Shown in pieces: positions 1-10,805 of a stretch of 64,000 nucleotides of DNA. The position numbers and the translations under genes were made by a program. The stretch covers positions 1 through 64,000 of the forward strand of contig JANCIK010000007.1 of the NCBI GenBank assembly GCA_028532985.1, given 5' to 3'. This DNA comes from Stropharia rugosoannulata. Its lineage: Eukaryota > Basidiomycota > Agaricomycetes > Agaricales > Strophariaceae. A model generated the notes under the pieces. That model was not told the DNA's origin. It did not search any database and worked only from the letters and a program-made list of their open reading frames with translations. Position 1 is the stretch's first letter, and the number at the start of each line of letters is the position of its first letter.

Positions 1-1
1 C

Positions 2-1990
2 ACCAAGCTTGATGTGCGGTGGGGGTACAACAATGTGCGCATCAAGGAGGGAGATGAGTGGAAGGCGGCGTTCTGAACAAACCGCGGTCTGTTCGAGCCT
101 ACGGTTATGTTCTTTGGTCTCACCAACTCGCCTGCAACGTTCCAGACCATGATGAACGAGATATTCAACGACCTCATTTTCGAGGGCATTGTCTGTGTCT
201 ACCTTGACGATATCCTCATCTACACCAAGACCCTCGAGGAACATCGTCGGGTGACACGTCTGGTCATGGAGCGTCTGCGACTCCACCGGTTGTATCTCAA
301 GCCGGAGAAGTGCGAGTTTGAGAAGCGTTGCATTGAGTATCTGGGGCTCATCATCTCGGAAGGTCAGGTGGAGATGGACCCGGTCAAGATTGCGGGTGTA
401 GCAGAGTGGCCGGTTCCCAAGTCACGCAAGGAGGTACAGAGCTTCTTGGGCTTCGTCAACTTCTATCGCTGCTTCATCGAGGACTTCTCTCACCATGCCC
501 GTCCGCTTTTTGAGCTGACGCGTAAGGACACTCCCTGGTTGTGGTCCTCTGATGCTCAGGCCGCCTTTGACATGTTGCGTACTGCGGTGACTTCGGCTCC
601 CATCCTGGCTTTCCCTCGTGACGACCTGCCCTACCGCGTTGAGGCAGACTCCTCGGACTTTGCTACTGGTGCTGTGCTCTCTCAGCAGTCGCGTGAAGAT
701 GGGAAATGGCACCCTGTCGCCTATTACTCCAAGAGCCTCAGTCCCGTACAGCGTAACTATGAGATCCATGACAAGGAGATGCTAGCGGTGATTCGAGCCC
801 TGGAGGAGTGGAGACACTTCCTTGAAGGTGCAGCTCATCCGGTGGAGATCTGGACAGACCACAAGAATCTGGAGTACTTCATGACGGCCAAAAAGCTTAA
901 CCGCAGACAGGCCCGCTGGTCCCTCTACCTCTCCCGCTTCGACTTCACGCTCCGCCACCGCCCTGGCCGTTCCATGGGGAAACCTGATGCCCTCTCGCGA
1001 CGAGCTGATCATGGAGACGGCGCTGGGATAACGCTGAGATGACACTCCTCAAGCCCGCCTTCTTTGCTATCCGGGCGCTCGAGGCAGTGGAGCTGGTGGG
1101 CGAGGAGAAGGACTTGTTGCACGAGATCCGGAAGGGAAACCGTCAGGGGAAACATGAGGAGATGGTGGCGAAGGCAGCAAAGGGTTTGTTGAGCAGTGGG
1201 GCCCGTTCTGTGCGATCCTCGGAGTGGAGGATGCAAGATGGTCTCCTCAGCTTCCGGGATAAGATCTACGTCCCCAACGACCCTGATCTCCGCCGCCGTA
1301 TTGTCTCCTTACACCACGACACCAAGGTGGCTGGTCATGCTGGATGTTGGAAGACACTGGAGTTAGTATCGCGCAACTACTGGTGGCCCCAGATGTCTCG
1401 GTACATTGGGCAGTACTGCAAGACCTGTGACCTCTGTATTCGCACCAAGATCCAGCGTCACCGCCCAGTTGGTGAGCTTCATCCTCTCCCTATCCCTGAG
1501 CAGCACTGGGCGGTTATCAGTGTGGACTTCATCGTGGAACTCCCTCTCTCCAATGGACATGACGCCATCATGAACGTGATAGACTCAGTCTCCAAGCGCG
1601 GTCACTTTATCCCAACGACTACCACTGTTAGTGCACTTGGAGCGGCCCGGCTCTATCTCCGTTATGTCTGGCGCCACCATGGTCTCCCTTGGATAGTCCT
1701 CTCGGATCGTGGGCCTCAGTTCATTGCTGAGTTCACTAGAGAGCTTTACCGGTTGTTGGGAATCCGCCTGGCGACGTCCACTGCCTACCACCCCCAATCT
1801 GATGGTCAGACGGAGCGCGTTAACATGGAGTTGGAACAGTACTTGCGGACCTTCGTGAATGAGCGTCAGGACGACTGGGAGGATCTCTTGCCTCTGGCCG
1901 AGTTCCAGTACAACAACCATGTCCACGCCTCCACCCAGCATACGCCTTTCATGCTCGACACTGGACGACACCCTCGGATGGGCTTTGAAC
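2..1990 (+). pseudogene. Ty3/gypsy chromovirus pol, 5' part (RT, RNase H, integrase core), interrupted
   Basis: This is the reverse transcriptase, RNase H and integrase part of an LTR retrotransposon polyprotein. The RT active-site motif YLDD and the flanking FFGLTNSPATFQ block are clear near the start. The RNase H region follows, with an EADSSDFATGAVLSQQ block and a TDHKNLEYF block. The integrase has an HHCC zinc finger (VAGHAGCW then CKTCDLC), catalytic Asp in SVDF, Asp in LSDRGPQF and Glu in GQTERVN. The reading frame is open before the first ATG at 107 but has a TGA at 74-76, where relatives have Arg (CGA). A one-base deletion around 1021-1031 separates the RNase H and integrase frames. 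The frame stops at 1990 where a large DNA transposon is inserted; the missing C-terminus resumes at 21449. The copy is therefore dead, and its 5' end lies outside the window. Confidence 0.95.
1987..1990. repeat. Target-site duplication GAAC, left copy
   Basis: GAAC here is repeated at 21449-21452 on the other side of the insertion. Keeping one copy joins integrase codons ggc ttt gaa to cct cat gaa in frame, which gives the expected integrase sequence. This fixes the insertion edges to the base. Confidence 0.85.
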
Positions 1991-2009
1991 ATCACGAAAA
2001 ACACTTTTG
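1991..2009 (+). repeat. Left terminal inverted repeat of the KDZ element
   Basis: Starts ATCACGAAAAACACTTTTG. It matches the reverse complement of the right end (ATCAGGAAAATGACTTTTG) at 16 of 19 positions, directly inside the GAAC duplication. Confidence 0.8.
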
Positions 2010-2194
2010 ATCTAAGGACACTTTAGGACAGTTTATTTATATCATCAGTTGATGGGATCATTAACTACTTTAGGATGTCATAGGTTGCCCTGTGTATCTC
2101 TGAAATACCCTGGATTGCTCTGAACCTCTAGACACATACATTATATAGATATACATAACTGGGGTGATTATAAACATGTGTACAGGAGTTATAA

Positions 2195-5100
2195 CTAGTA
2201 TATAGTCTGGTATGCATAGTGACTAAGCCAGTTATTGATAAAAAATGTGTCGCACTTATCCAAGATATTATCGTACTGCCAGGAATTTGAAACCAGGTCT
2301 CCTTGGTGATCTTTAAAGACTGGAAATAGCATGCAACCTTGTCTAATTCTTGAAAGTGGTATGATATCACCTTGTACCCTTCCATAACTGTCAGTGGATT
2401 TGGATATTCTGTACATTCCATGAGTTTGATCTGGTGCTGGTGCTGTACGTGTATACCATTCAATATAAGCTAATGGCTCTTTTGGCCATATACTGGGTGC
2501 TTGTGTTTGAAAACCAGGACCATGAATATGAGACGGCAGAGTGAAAATGACTTTGATTCTTCCGACCCGTGTTCCTGCATATGTATTGGTCAATAGATAT
2601 ACTTAACTAGCTTTCCAACATTCTACATACCTTCCATTCCTGTTGCCTCTGCAGATTCCTTATCAAGAACAATTACAGTATCAAAGCGTCCATGGGGAAG
2701 AGATTGTGAAGTAGGTATAGCTCTGATTATGTCATTATTGTCTTCATCATCGTCTTGGATTGACAATGGATGAAAGCGGAACATGTTGTAGGTATTGACA
2801 TAGTTAATAGGAAGTGGTGCAAAGCCCAGTTGCTGATTTGGCAAAGAGGGGTTTAGAAAGCTGTTTAGATAGCGCTTGAAGTGTAATTCAAAGAATGGAG
2901 CTTTGTGTAAGGTTTCAATAAGAGATATAGGCCTGTTTGCGTAATTAGGATATTTGGCAATTGAGATCTGCCTCTTTGGCAGTGTATCTGACTGTGGTAT
3001 AGTGGGGGGAATAGGAATTCTTGAACGTAAAGTAGCCTCAAAGATAGTAGCCTTCTCCTGACGGCTTAACCAATTGATCATTTGCGGGAATTCGTCTCTT
3101 TGATTTGTTGCCCTCCAGCCACGTTTAGCAAAATCAATATGAAGACGTTCAAACATCTCAGTGTTGTAATTGTCAGTTGTGCCAAACATCTCTATAGAAT
3201 CGATATAATGGAGAAGAGAATGAAGTTTTGGGAGGTCCAGGTCAGACCGGCATTGCAGCTGGATAAAGATGTTTTTGTATTTATGAAACTCAGCAAGCGA
3301 CTGCTTAAGATAATCCAGAGTCTCTGTACTATGAGTTGGGTATTGAGCAAGATATATAAAGTCCAAGAGGCCCTTGACTGCCTTGATGCATGCTGACGGC
3401 AAGATGTCGACAAGACAGCCAAGAAGGATCTTAGCCATGTTCTTACGCTCACTGCCAGATATCTGCGACAAGGCTGAGATTCCATTCTTGAAGCGCTTGA
3501 GGCCATATCCCAGAGGTAAGGCACGTATACGCTGATCCAACTCTTTTGTTCCTACACAGCTTTGACACCAGGAAACAAGGTGCTTGAATATGCCTTGGTA
3601 CAGCTGGTGCAGGACATCAGGAGTGATAGACGTATGAATGTCAGTGAGAGGAAACCCTTCCCAGAAAGGTGTGAAAGTACCGCCAGCCACGTCATGCGCC
3701 ATACATTCCTTGTGAAATGCATTTAGACCTCCGCCTGATGCTTCTTTGGCGTCCCGTATAACACCTTCAGTCCATGTTCTTGTACGCTTCTCAGAGGGTG
3801 CTGGACTGTTGAGATTATCAGCTGAGCAACGGCACTTGGGACAGGTACCATATTTTGAGCAAGTAACTAAACACTGCTCTGGGTAGTCCGCCACGTAGCA
3901 GGCAAGAATAGGGTGGACGCGACGGATGTCACCATTACTGCTCTGCATTTCAACACCATTGATACCAGCCTGCCGAAGAGAGTCGAGAACAATGCGCATG
4001 GAGGTGTGGAAGAGTCGTTGGCCCCGTGAACGTAGCTCAAGGTTGGTCATGCCAGACCTATTGAGCTTGTCGACAGAAAGGTATGCTATAAGTATAGCAG
4101 CATGTCTTGATGGACACCGACGTATCCCTTTTGGCAGGTTTCCTATTGTCAAGTAGACAGGATATGCACTTTTACCGCCAGAGAACTGAGTTAGCTGAGT
4201 TTTGTCTGTGGCGATAATTACTGGAGCTACAGTTGAGCCTTCTGGTAGCTTGCTCTATATAATTATAAGTATCTAGTAGCTCTGATGTATATAGCTTTGA
4301 GACGTACCTGTACTGCATGCCACCACTTTCCTGTCCACATCTCAGAAAATATACGGGATGATTTGCTATTGTCGGAGTAGACTTTCTCAGGTGCATAAAC
4401 AAGATGCTCAGAGTTGGAAGGGCTAGACCACAGACTCTGGATGGCCTTGATGGGGTCGCGGAAGCGTACCGTGAATTTCTGGTCTGGGAGGTCATGGAAG
4501 CGTATGTTCTTTGTTATCCATTCTCCTCCGCGTTCCGGCATAGCGTCAATCTTCTGGTGCAAAGCCCTTGTATTGTGAAAAGATAGACCTAGTTTCTCCA
4601 CCACCTGTGGTATATTAGCCATCTAGTATCTATGAAGGTGAAATGAGACGTACCAGGAATTTCCAAGAACCGGTCAAATGCCTTATGTCCAGGTGCATTT
4701 TTAACTGCCCATTGAGCTATGTTCCAGTCAGTTTCAGATGAGAAGGGATGATAGGGATTGGTAGCAGCTGTATCATCACTCATGGGACAGTCGCCGTCGC
4801 TATCAACATGCTGTGTAAGAATCTTGCCTGCTGTAGGATGCTTTACTCTATAGCGGGTATCATCCTCGTCGTCTAGTACAATGTGTTTGTTTGACCGCTG
4901 TGTAGCTGCTGTTGTTGGACCAGGACCAGGTTGTGGTAGAAGGATGAATTCATCTCTGTCTACATCTTGATCTGGGTCTATGTTGCTATCGCCATCATCA
5001 TCGTCAATAAATGGGGGTGGCCATTCAATATTCACATCCTCAAAGTCTGGATCAGTATCCATATTGTTCTCTGAGAAAAGGAAAGACGCCAATGGTTGTT

Positions 5101-5308
5101 GAGCAACAGAGGGAGAGTCTGGTGATGCCTGGACCCGTACAAGATCGGCATTCTTCCCTTTACGGTACCACTTGCATGAGCGCGCCATCGATAGATGAGA
5201 ATTGAGTCCTTTGCTTGTGGTAAAGGTTTTTGAGCAAGCAGGGCATTGTGGGATGGCATCTTGAGCAAGCTGAAAGTTAAGTCCATTATTCAGTTTTAAC
5301 TGGGGCAT
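2195..5308 (-). CDS. KDZ transposase (four predicted exons, about 985 aa)
   Basis: A cut-and-paste transposase of the KDZ (Kyakuja-Dileera-Zisupton) superfamily with an RNase H-like catalytic fold. Predicted exons on the minus strand are 5308-4654, about 4610-4308, 4254-2631 and 2574-2195. The start ATG at 5308 precedes a C2HC zinc finger (CPACSKTF, then H and C), as expected at the N-terminus. Exon 2 carries a TGKWW block and exon 3 an ATDKTQLTQF block with the first likely catalytic Asp. A later SITPDVLHQLYQG block and an NYNTEMFERLHIDFAKRGW block supply the second Asp and the Glu. The last exon ends with a family-like FFINNWLSHYAYQ. Introns 2 and 3 splice in frame; the first junction does not restore the conserved VVEKLGLSF frame with canonical sites, so this copy may be slightly damaged. 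The gene is transcribed toward the left end, with a long palindrome upstream. Confidence 0.9.
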
Positions 5309-5678
5309 TATGAAGAGTTGAAATGGCAAATTAAATTGGCAGGGCAGTAGAACAGGGAAGGGGTAAGCAAGCAAGCAGCGTACAATAAAGTTATCAAAAC
5401 CCCCCCATATGCTATGTCCTAGCTATAAATATGTTTTCCTATATTCTTCTTTCCCCTGGAAAGCGACGGCATCCTGGGCATGAGATTCAAGTAGTGAATA
5501 TAACAATCTAAAGAAATTATTAATAAAGTGCATAATTAAAGTCAGATAGAAAAAAGCATACCTTATTTCTTTATCCAAAGTTTCAGTCGTAAACATACTA
5601 GAGAGCAGTGGAAGCAGCAATTGTAGCATGGTGTGTAGAAGGCATGCAGCTGCTGCACTGTCGATCGTGATGTTCATG

Positions 5679-5779
5679 TGACAGTCATGTGACACTGTTT
5701 ACCTCAGATTGTGAGAAAAGTGGTTCAAAGTGAACCACTTTTCTCACAATCTGAGGTAAACAGTGTCACATGACTGTCA
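5679..5779. repeat. Perfect 49-bp inverted repeat with 3-nt loop
   Basis: The arms 5679-5727 and 5731-5779 are exact reverse complements around the loop AAG. The tip reads GGTTCA-AAG-TGAACC. It lies 371 bp upstream of the transposase start. It is related to, but not identical with, the palindrome at 15021-15067. It could form a cruciform in DNA or a hairpin in RNA. Confidence 0.95.
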
Positions 5780-5865
5780 TGCTTAGATGCGCCATCCTCA
5801 GACAAAAAGATAATTAGAAACCGGCCACAATTATATTAAAAAGTAAGATATGTAGGTTGCACTAT

Positions 5866-6316
5866 TTAAGGTATTGAGAGCATAGCATCTTCGCATCGAA
5901 GTGGGCGGCGGGGTACAACAACTGTGGCTTCTTGGACGATTCCTGATTTCTGATTGCTCATGGTTGGCTGTTGTTTTTTTAACCGCAAAACCTCCGCTTT
6001 AAGGAGGACAATTTCAGCTTGCAAATCTCGAACCAGTTGCTCTTGGACAACAAGAAGATTCTAAAGACAAAAGAGAGAAAATTAACATGAATAATAGACT
6101 TAGACTATACCCACGTACATATATTCTTTCATCCAAGCTAATGCCATTGTACTTGATTAGGGGGGAAAGTGTCGACGCAGCGGTAGCACTGAAAATAGTA
6201 GAAATAAGGGCTGGTGACGTGCTAGTAGCTGGGCTATTAGCAAAATCAACCAGTGTAGTAGCAGCAGACAGTGGGGGGTTTTCTTCATTGCTGGAGGTCT
6301 GGTTTGAGGGAGACAT
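5866..6316 (-). CDS. Small coiled-coil protein, two exons, 130 aa
   Basis: The exons 6316-6119 and 6060-5866 are joined by a canonical GTACGT...TTTAG intron in phase 0, giving 66 plus 64 residues. The first half is Ser/Thr/Ala-rich and probably disordered. The second half begins with a leucine-rich amphipathic stretch (NLLVVQEQLVRDLQAEIVLL, followed by KAEVLRLKK), a convincing short coiled coil, so dimerisation is likely. I do not recognise the family. It lies between the 101-bp palindrome and a membrane-protein pseudogene, on the same strand as the transposase, so it may be an element-encoded accessory factor. The exact in-frame splice and closed frame support a real gene; the function is unknown. 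Confidence 0.6.
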
Positions 6317-6485
6317 AATGAGTCAAGGTATAGTGTCGTATGAGTTTAAGAAAGCTCCATAGTCCAACTTAATATAGAAATACTAAGTCATAAATTTACG
6401 TGTACAACTGCATGCCGCTCATCCCAATTCTCTACTACCACGTCGCTCCTACCTCTTCACACTCTTTCTTTGTACACACTTCCTC

Positions 6486-7604
6486 ATGATTAATGTTGAC
6501 ATTGAAGACAAAAAAATCCTCTGTAAGTCTCACTAAATTATATATTTCCTGGATCTTGCTAAATTGTCATCGCAATAGTTCAAGGAGGTTGGGCGTTACT
6601 AGGCCTAGCTCTTTTCACCAGTATTGCTCGTCTATGCCATCGCATGCACCTCTGCAAGCTAGGCTATGATGATCTCTTGTCATTATTGGCATTGATCAGC
6701 ACTACAGCATTGCTCATTAGCTCTGTTTTGAGTACGACAAATCACAATGTTTCTATGGCTAGTCCTGGTTTACGATGGCTTTCTCTTCTGACCTCAGCAT
6801 CTACACTCTGGTACGTTAATAAACTGGTGTATCTTCTTATATTTACTTACTTCAAACCGTTACTCAAAGGTTAACACGTCTAGCTATGTCACTCACTCTT
6901 ACACGTCTCTTATGTCCTGGGAGCATGTACAACCTTTCAACTCTAGCATCAAAGACGTTCGCAGTATTCTTTGTTGTGATTGTTGTCCAGGAAGCCCTTT
7001 TCTGTCAAACTAATATTCCATGGTCTACTGGACTGCTTAATCTTCTTTGTACGTCACTGAGCTAATTATTTTTCTCTCTAACTAATACCCACTGCTACAG
7101 TCAATTTAACTGCCGATTTGTGGCTTCTTCTTGCGCCCTTATACATGCTACTTCAGATTCAACATTGCTTATGGAAAGGGCATTTTCACCTTCTTTCTGG
7201 AGCATTTGCATGTCACATATTCACCATGACTGCAAGTATTGTCCATGACGTATACATTGTAAAAGCGCCCCGTCCTGGACCATAGCCTTCTTAGGAATTA
7301 TTCAAGTAAGAAGTACTTGTTGAATGTCAATACATTGCTAACAATAGTATTTTTTTGCCATTAGATTGGTGTCACCGTCATTATTTCAAATGTACTTATT
7401 CTGGCAACTGCAACATACCGACTATTTCGCTATGTCAGACAAAGGCATCTTGTCCAGGCCCCTGCCCAGTTTCATCATTCGTCTATGCATTGGAATAACA
7501 GTTACCTGAGCCATATATCAATGTTTGAGCTTCAGTTTCAGCTTGGCGAGTCAGTAGATACTGGACCTATTTTCTTTAATACAGTGGCTGCATGCTCTAC
7601 TTGA
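6486..7604 (+). pseudogene. Multi-pass membrane protein, probably broken by a frameshift
   Basis: ATG at 6486 is followed by several short exons that splice in frame. They encode hydrophobic helices: a GWALLGLALF helix, an LLSLLALISTTALLISSV helix, a TFAVFFVVIVV helix and a DLWLLLAPLYMLL helix. The block from WLSLLTSASTLW across an intron to SLTLTRLLCPG resembles a family of basidiomycete seven-helix membrane proteins of unknown role. Near 7275 the frame reaches a stop, while one more base would continue it into a further helix (AFLGIIQ, intron, IGVTVIISNVLILAT). A one-base deletion is therefore likely. The terminal exon ends at 7604. It may be transposon cargo. Confidence is good that it is a membrane gene, low on function. 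Confidence 0.55.
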
Positions 7605-7791
7605 ATATCGTAAACACAATCTTTTTTGCATTCTTTAACTAGTAGACTCAAATATATTCATTAAAATAGTAATTACAAGTTACAAGAGTAGTAGTCAATT
7701 TAGAATTGAATATATGCACTGTGAATCATAGAGACTGAGGTTTCACAACACTGACTCTGACTGTGAGCACAATGGCTGAGTCTCTTCCAGG

Positions 7792-8210
7792 TCACTGCTG
7801 CCGTTTCCAGATGCCCAGCAAGTTCCCTGAGGAGAGCCGGAGGGACAACATGTGCGTGCTGCCGCCAAAAAGCGGCACATCGCCGGTATCTGCGGGCTTC
7901 ATGATGTCAACGACGATCAGGGCGCCGCCAGGCTTCAGGAAGAACGTGAGTTTCTTCGTGATGGCGTTGATGTCGGTGAAGTGGTGATAGGACAACGCAC
8001 ACTGGTATGCAGTTTATTATTTTAGTCTGAGATGATTTATGTGGATACTCACTGTAATCACGTCGAAGCGCAGCCCGTCGAGCTCGCCTTCTTCGCCCTT
8101 GAGATCTACGCAGACTGCACGCACCTCTTCAGCCGCAAGTCCTTGGTTGGACGCGGCCTCGTTAAATGCGTCGACCGGACCCTGGCTAATATCGACTCCG
8201 ACAAGTACCC
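7792..8210 (-). pseudogene. Fragment of a class I SAM-dependent methyltransferase
   Basis: Only the middle of the gene is present. The upstream part encodes the SAM-binding LVGVDIS motif, followed by an acidic loop and LDGLRFDVIT. After an intron (about 8050-7996) comes SYHHFTDINAITKKL and FLKPGGALIVVDIMKP, the usual post-motif and motif III region. The N-terminal glycine-rich motif I and the C-terminal third are missing. At its 5' edge (about 8210) it runs straight into an ornithine carbamoyltransferase exon on the same strand in a different frame, so the junction is chimeric and cannot make a functional protein. The retained intron argues for a DNA-level capture. Confidence 0.75.
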
Positions 8211-9147
8211 TTCAAATGCGCGCAGGCGCTCTGCCTTTTCTGCCTCCTGGCCCATTGAGATCCTGGGTTCTGGTTAGACAGAGTGGAGTGAGGAAAGACA
8301 AGGCTCATACCAAGTGTCGGTAACGACTACATCCGCATCCTTGACGGCCACTGCGGGGTCCGCAGTCCACTCAATCTGGTTTGCGATACCGAGCTGCTGA
8401 AGGTGGTCGATGATGGGTGCGGGGGAACGGTACTGCGGCGGGCTGGCGACACGAACGGTGTGGCCGAGGCGGGGGTATGTCACAAGCATGTCGTGCAGGA
8501 CGTTTGCGCAGTCACCGACGTACGCAATGGTGAGTGGGCCGAGGGCAGGGACGCCTTCTTCGCTTGCGCGCGGCGGTCGCATCTGTCGACCTTGCAAGCG
8601 GCTGCCATGTTTTCTTGATAGCTGCGTGCTCGTGCAGGGTGAGAAGGTCTGCGAGGACCTGGGTCGGATGTCAGCGAGGACAGTGCATTCAGCACGGGCA
8701 CGGGCGAATGAGCTGCGAGTTCCTGAGAACCAATCAGCAGGGTACATTGAGGAAAAGTGCAAGACGCACCTCGATCTCCGAGTGGTCTCCGACGCGGGCA
8801 AAGATACCTTGGCACATGCCACCAATGATGCGCGCCGAGTCGCGCATAGACTCGTTCACGCCGAGCTGGATGTCGTCGCGGCCGAGGAACATGGCCTGGC
8901 CGCCAAGCATAGATGCGCCCGTCTCTGCAGCAATACGTGTCTGGGTACTGCGCTTGGAGAAGAGGAGAGCGACGGTCTTGAGGAACAGCGACTGGGGCGG
9001 CAGGCGCATCTTCTTGCTCGACGTCGGTTGTTTGGGACCCAGCCATGGCTTGGAGAGTTGCTTGAGATTGTAGGCATGGACGACGACGCAGTTTATCTGT
9101 GCCGGGGTGAGATCTGCGAGGGTCATAAGGTGGCGAGGGCTTGCCAT
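8211..9147 (-). pseudogene. ARG3: Truncated ornithine carbamoyltransferase gene
   Basis: OTC makes citrulline from ornithine and carbamoyl phosphate in arginine synthesis. The fragment begins with [14 protein letters not shown] (with a possible start at 9147) and contains the carbamoyl-phosphate-binding region altered from the usual STRT ([10 protein letters not shown]), then [20 protein letters not shown]. Later exons carry [26 protein letters not shown] and, after an intron, ISMGQEAEKAERLRAFEG. The C-terminal ornithine-binding HCLP region is absent: the gene stops at about 8211 and methyltransferase sequence follows. An extra base near 8672 shifts the frame. Introns are kept. About 75 bp of 5' flank (9148-9222) may belong to the same fragment before ALG2 sequence starts in the opposite direction. 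Confidence 0.85.
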
Positions 9148-9222
9148 GGTGGTGAGAGTTAAACGAGTCGAGCAAGAGTCAAGTCAATTCTCGACAGAGG
9201 GAAATTGTTCCCACGTGATCGT

Positions 9223-10720
9223 GCAAGCTCGGCCATTCAGTGGACCTGTATACCTCATACCATGATCCAGGATACTGTTTTGAAGTTAATACCTCTTAGC
9301 CGCTTAAGGCGATACTGACTGCCACCTTGCAGGCACTCTGAAAGTGCGCCATGTAGTGCCCCCCTTTCCTCGTTCACTAGCGGGCAAATTCCATATTCTG
9401 TTTGCTCATCTGCGTCAGCTGCACTTGACCCTTCACCTGCTGCTGTGGAATGCGCCTCAATACGATGTCTATTTTGTGGACCAGCTCTCGACTTGTGTTC
9501 CATTCCTTCGCCTCTTTGGCAACACGCGGGTCGTGTTCTACTGTCACTTCCCGGATAAACTACTTGCAAATGGCGCATTTGTAGAAGGAAATCTCGTCAA
9601 GAAGAATGTTGGACTATTAAAACACTTGTACCGATTGCCTATGGATTGGTTAGAGGAAGTCACGACGAGTAAGCAAACGACTTGAATGTCTCTGATAATG
9701 CTAACTTACGATCATCGTAGGGCAAGCGGATATCATCCTTGCGAACTCGAAATTCACAGCACGAATTTTCAAATCGTATTTTCCTCTATTAAACAGACGC
9801 CTTGTATTGTATACCCCGAATAAATATAGCCGCATACGAGGCTGAAGTCGACTTTACGGACCCAAACATTGCTGCAGTAACATCGTACGTTCACTTAATA
9901 ACTGCGACTAGAACCTTGATTAAATCTATCCAGACCGAAGCCTACCCTGCTCTCATTGAACCGGTTTGAGGGCAAGAAGAACGCCATGCTGGCTCTTCGC
10001 GCATTTGCAAAGCTGCAAGCAAGGTCCTCGGACCTGCGCCTAGTCCTCGCTGGTGAGCCGTAACCCCTATAAAAAAACTCTATCCTACCTTACACTACAT
10101 CACATTCAGGTGGATACGATCCCCGGCTAGAAGACAATGTTGGCACACTTGAGGAGCTAATCGCCAGCGCGCAATCGCTCTCTCTCTCCTACACCATCTC
10201 TTCACCATCTCCACTCCCACCGCAGCTCACACCGCTCACCACGCCCACCGCCAACCCCGCCGTTCTTTTCCTCCTCAACTTCACCACTGCCCAGCGCACT
10301 GCCCTCTTACGCGCACCCAATACACTTGCATTGCTCTACACGCCTGCGAATGAGCACTTCGGGATCGTACCCGTAGGGGCAATGGCCTGCGGCGTACCCG
10401 TTCTCGCTGCTGACTCTGGCGGCCCGACGGAGAGCATCGTCACAGTTTTACTTCAGTCTCGTACAAGCTGGCTTGCGCGTCCCGATGCAGAGGTGTGGTC
10501 GGATGTGCTGTTTGAAATAGTGCGACTAAGTCCTGGGGAACGCGCGGACATCGCACGGAACGCAAAAGCGCGGGCGAGAGAATTGTTTGGAATGGATGCA
10601 ATGGCTACGGGCTTGGACGAGGCGCTGCAGGCGGCAGTAGCAATGGGTCCAGTAGACGCATTTGGTTCAGGTAGAACCCTGACGATGCTGCATGCTCACT
10701 TGCCCATGCTCGCGTTGTAG
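9223..10720 (+). pseudogene. ALG2: 5'-truncated, frameshifted ALG2 mannosyltransferase gene
   Basis: ALG2 adds the second and third mannoses to the dolichol-linked N-glycan precursor at the ER. The fragment starts within the first domain at KLGHSVDLYTSYHDPGYCFE, without the N-terminal GGAERLV region. It continues with VVPPFPRSLAGKFH, FVDQLSTCVPFLRLF and RVVFYCHFPDKLLA. Later exons encode PTLLSLNRFEGKKNA and the nucleotide-sugar site NEHFGIVPVGAMACGVPV and ADSGGPTESIV. The frame is lost near 9816, where one base too many (or two too few) precedes the expected INIAAYEAEVDF segment. The first intron boundary near 9278 also lacks a clean in-frame donor. The gene is inactive but keeps at least four introns. 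Confidence 0.85.
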
Positions 10721-10805
10721 CCATATATATAACACTAAGTGAGTCCTTGCCCTGTGGTCTTCTAAAACTCAAAAGACAAACATTGACTGACTAACCTCTG
10801 ACCTA

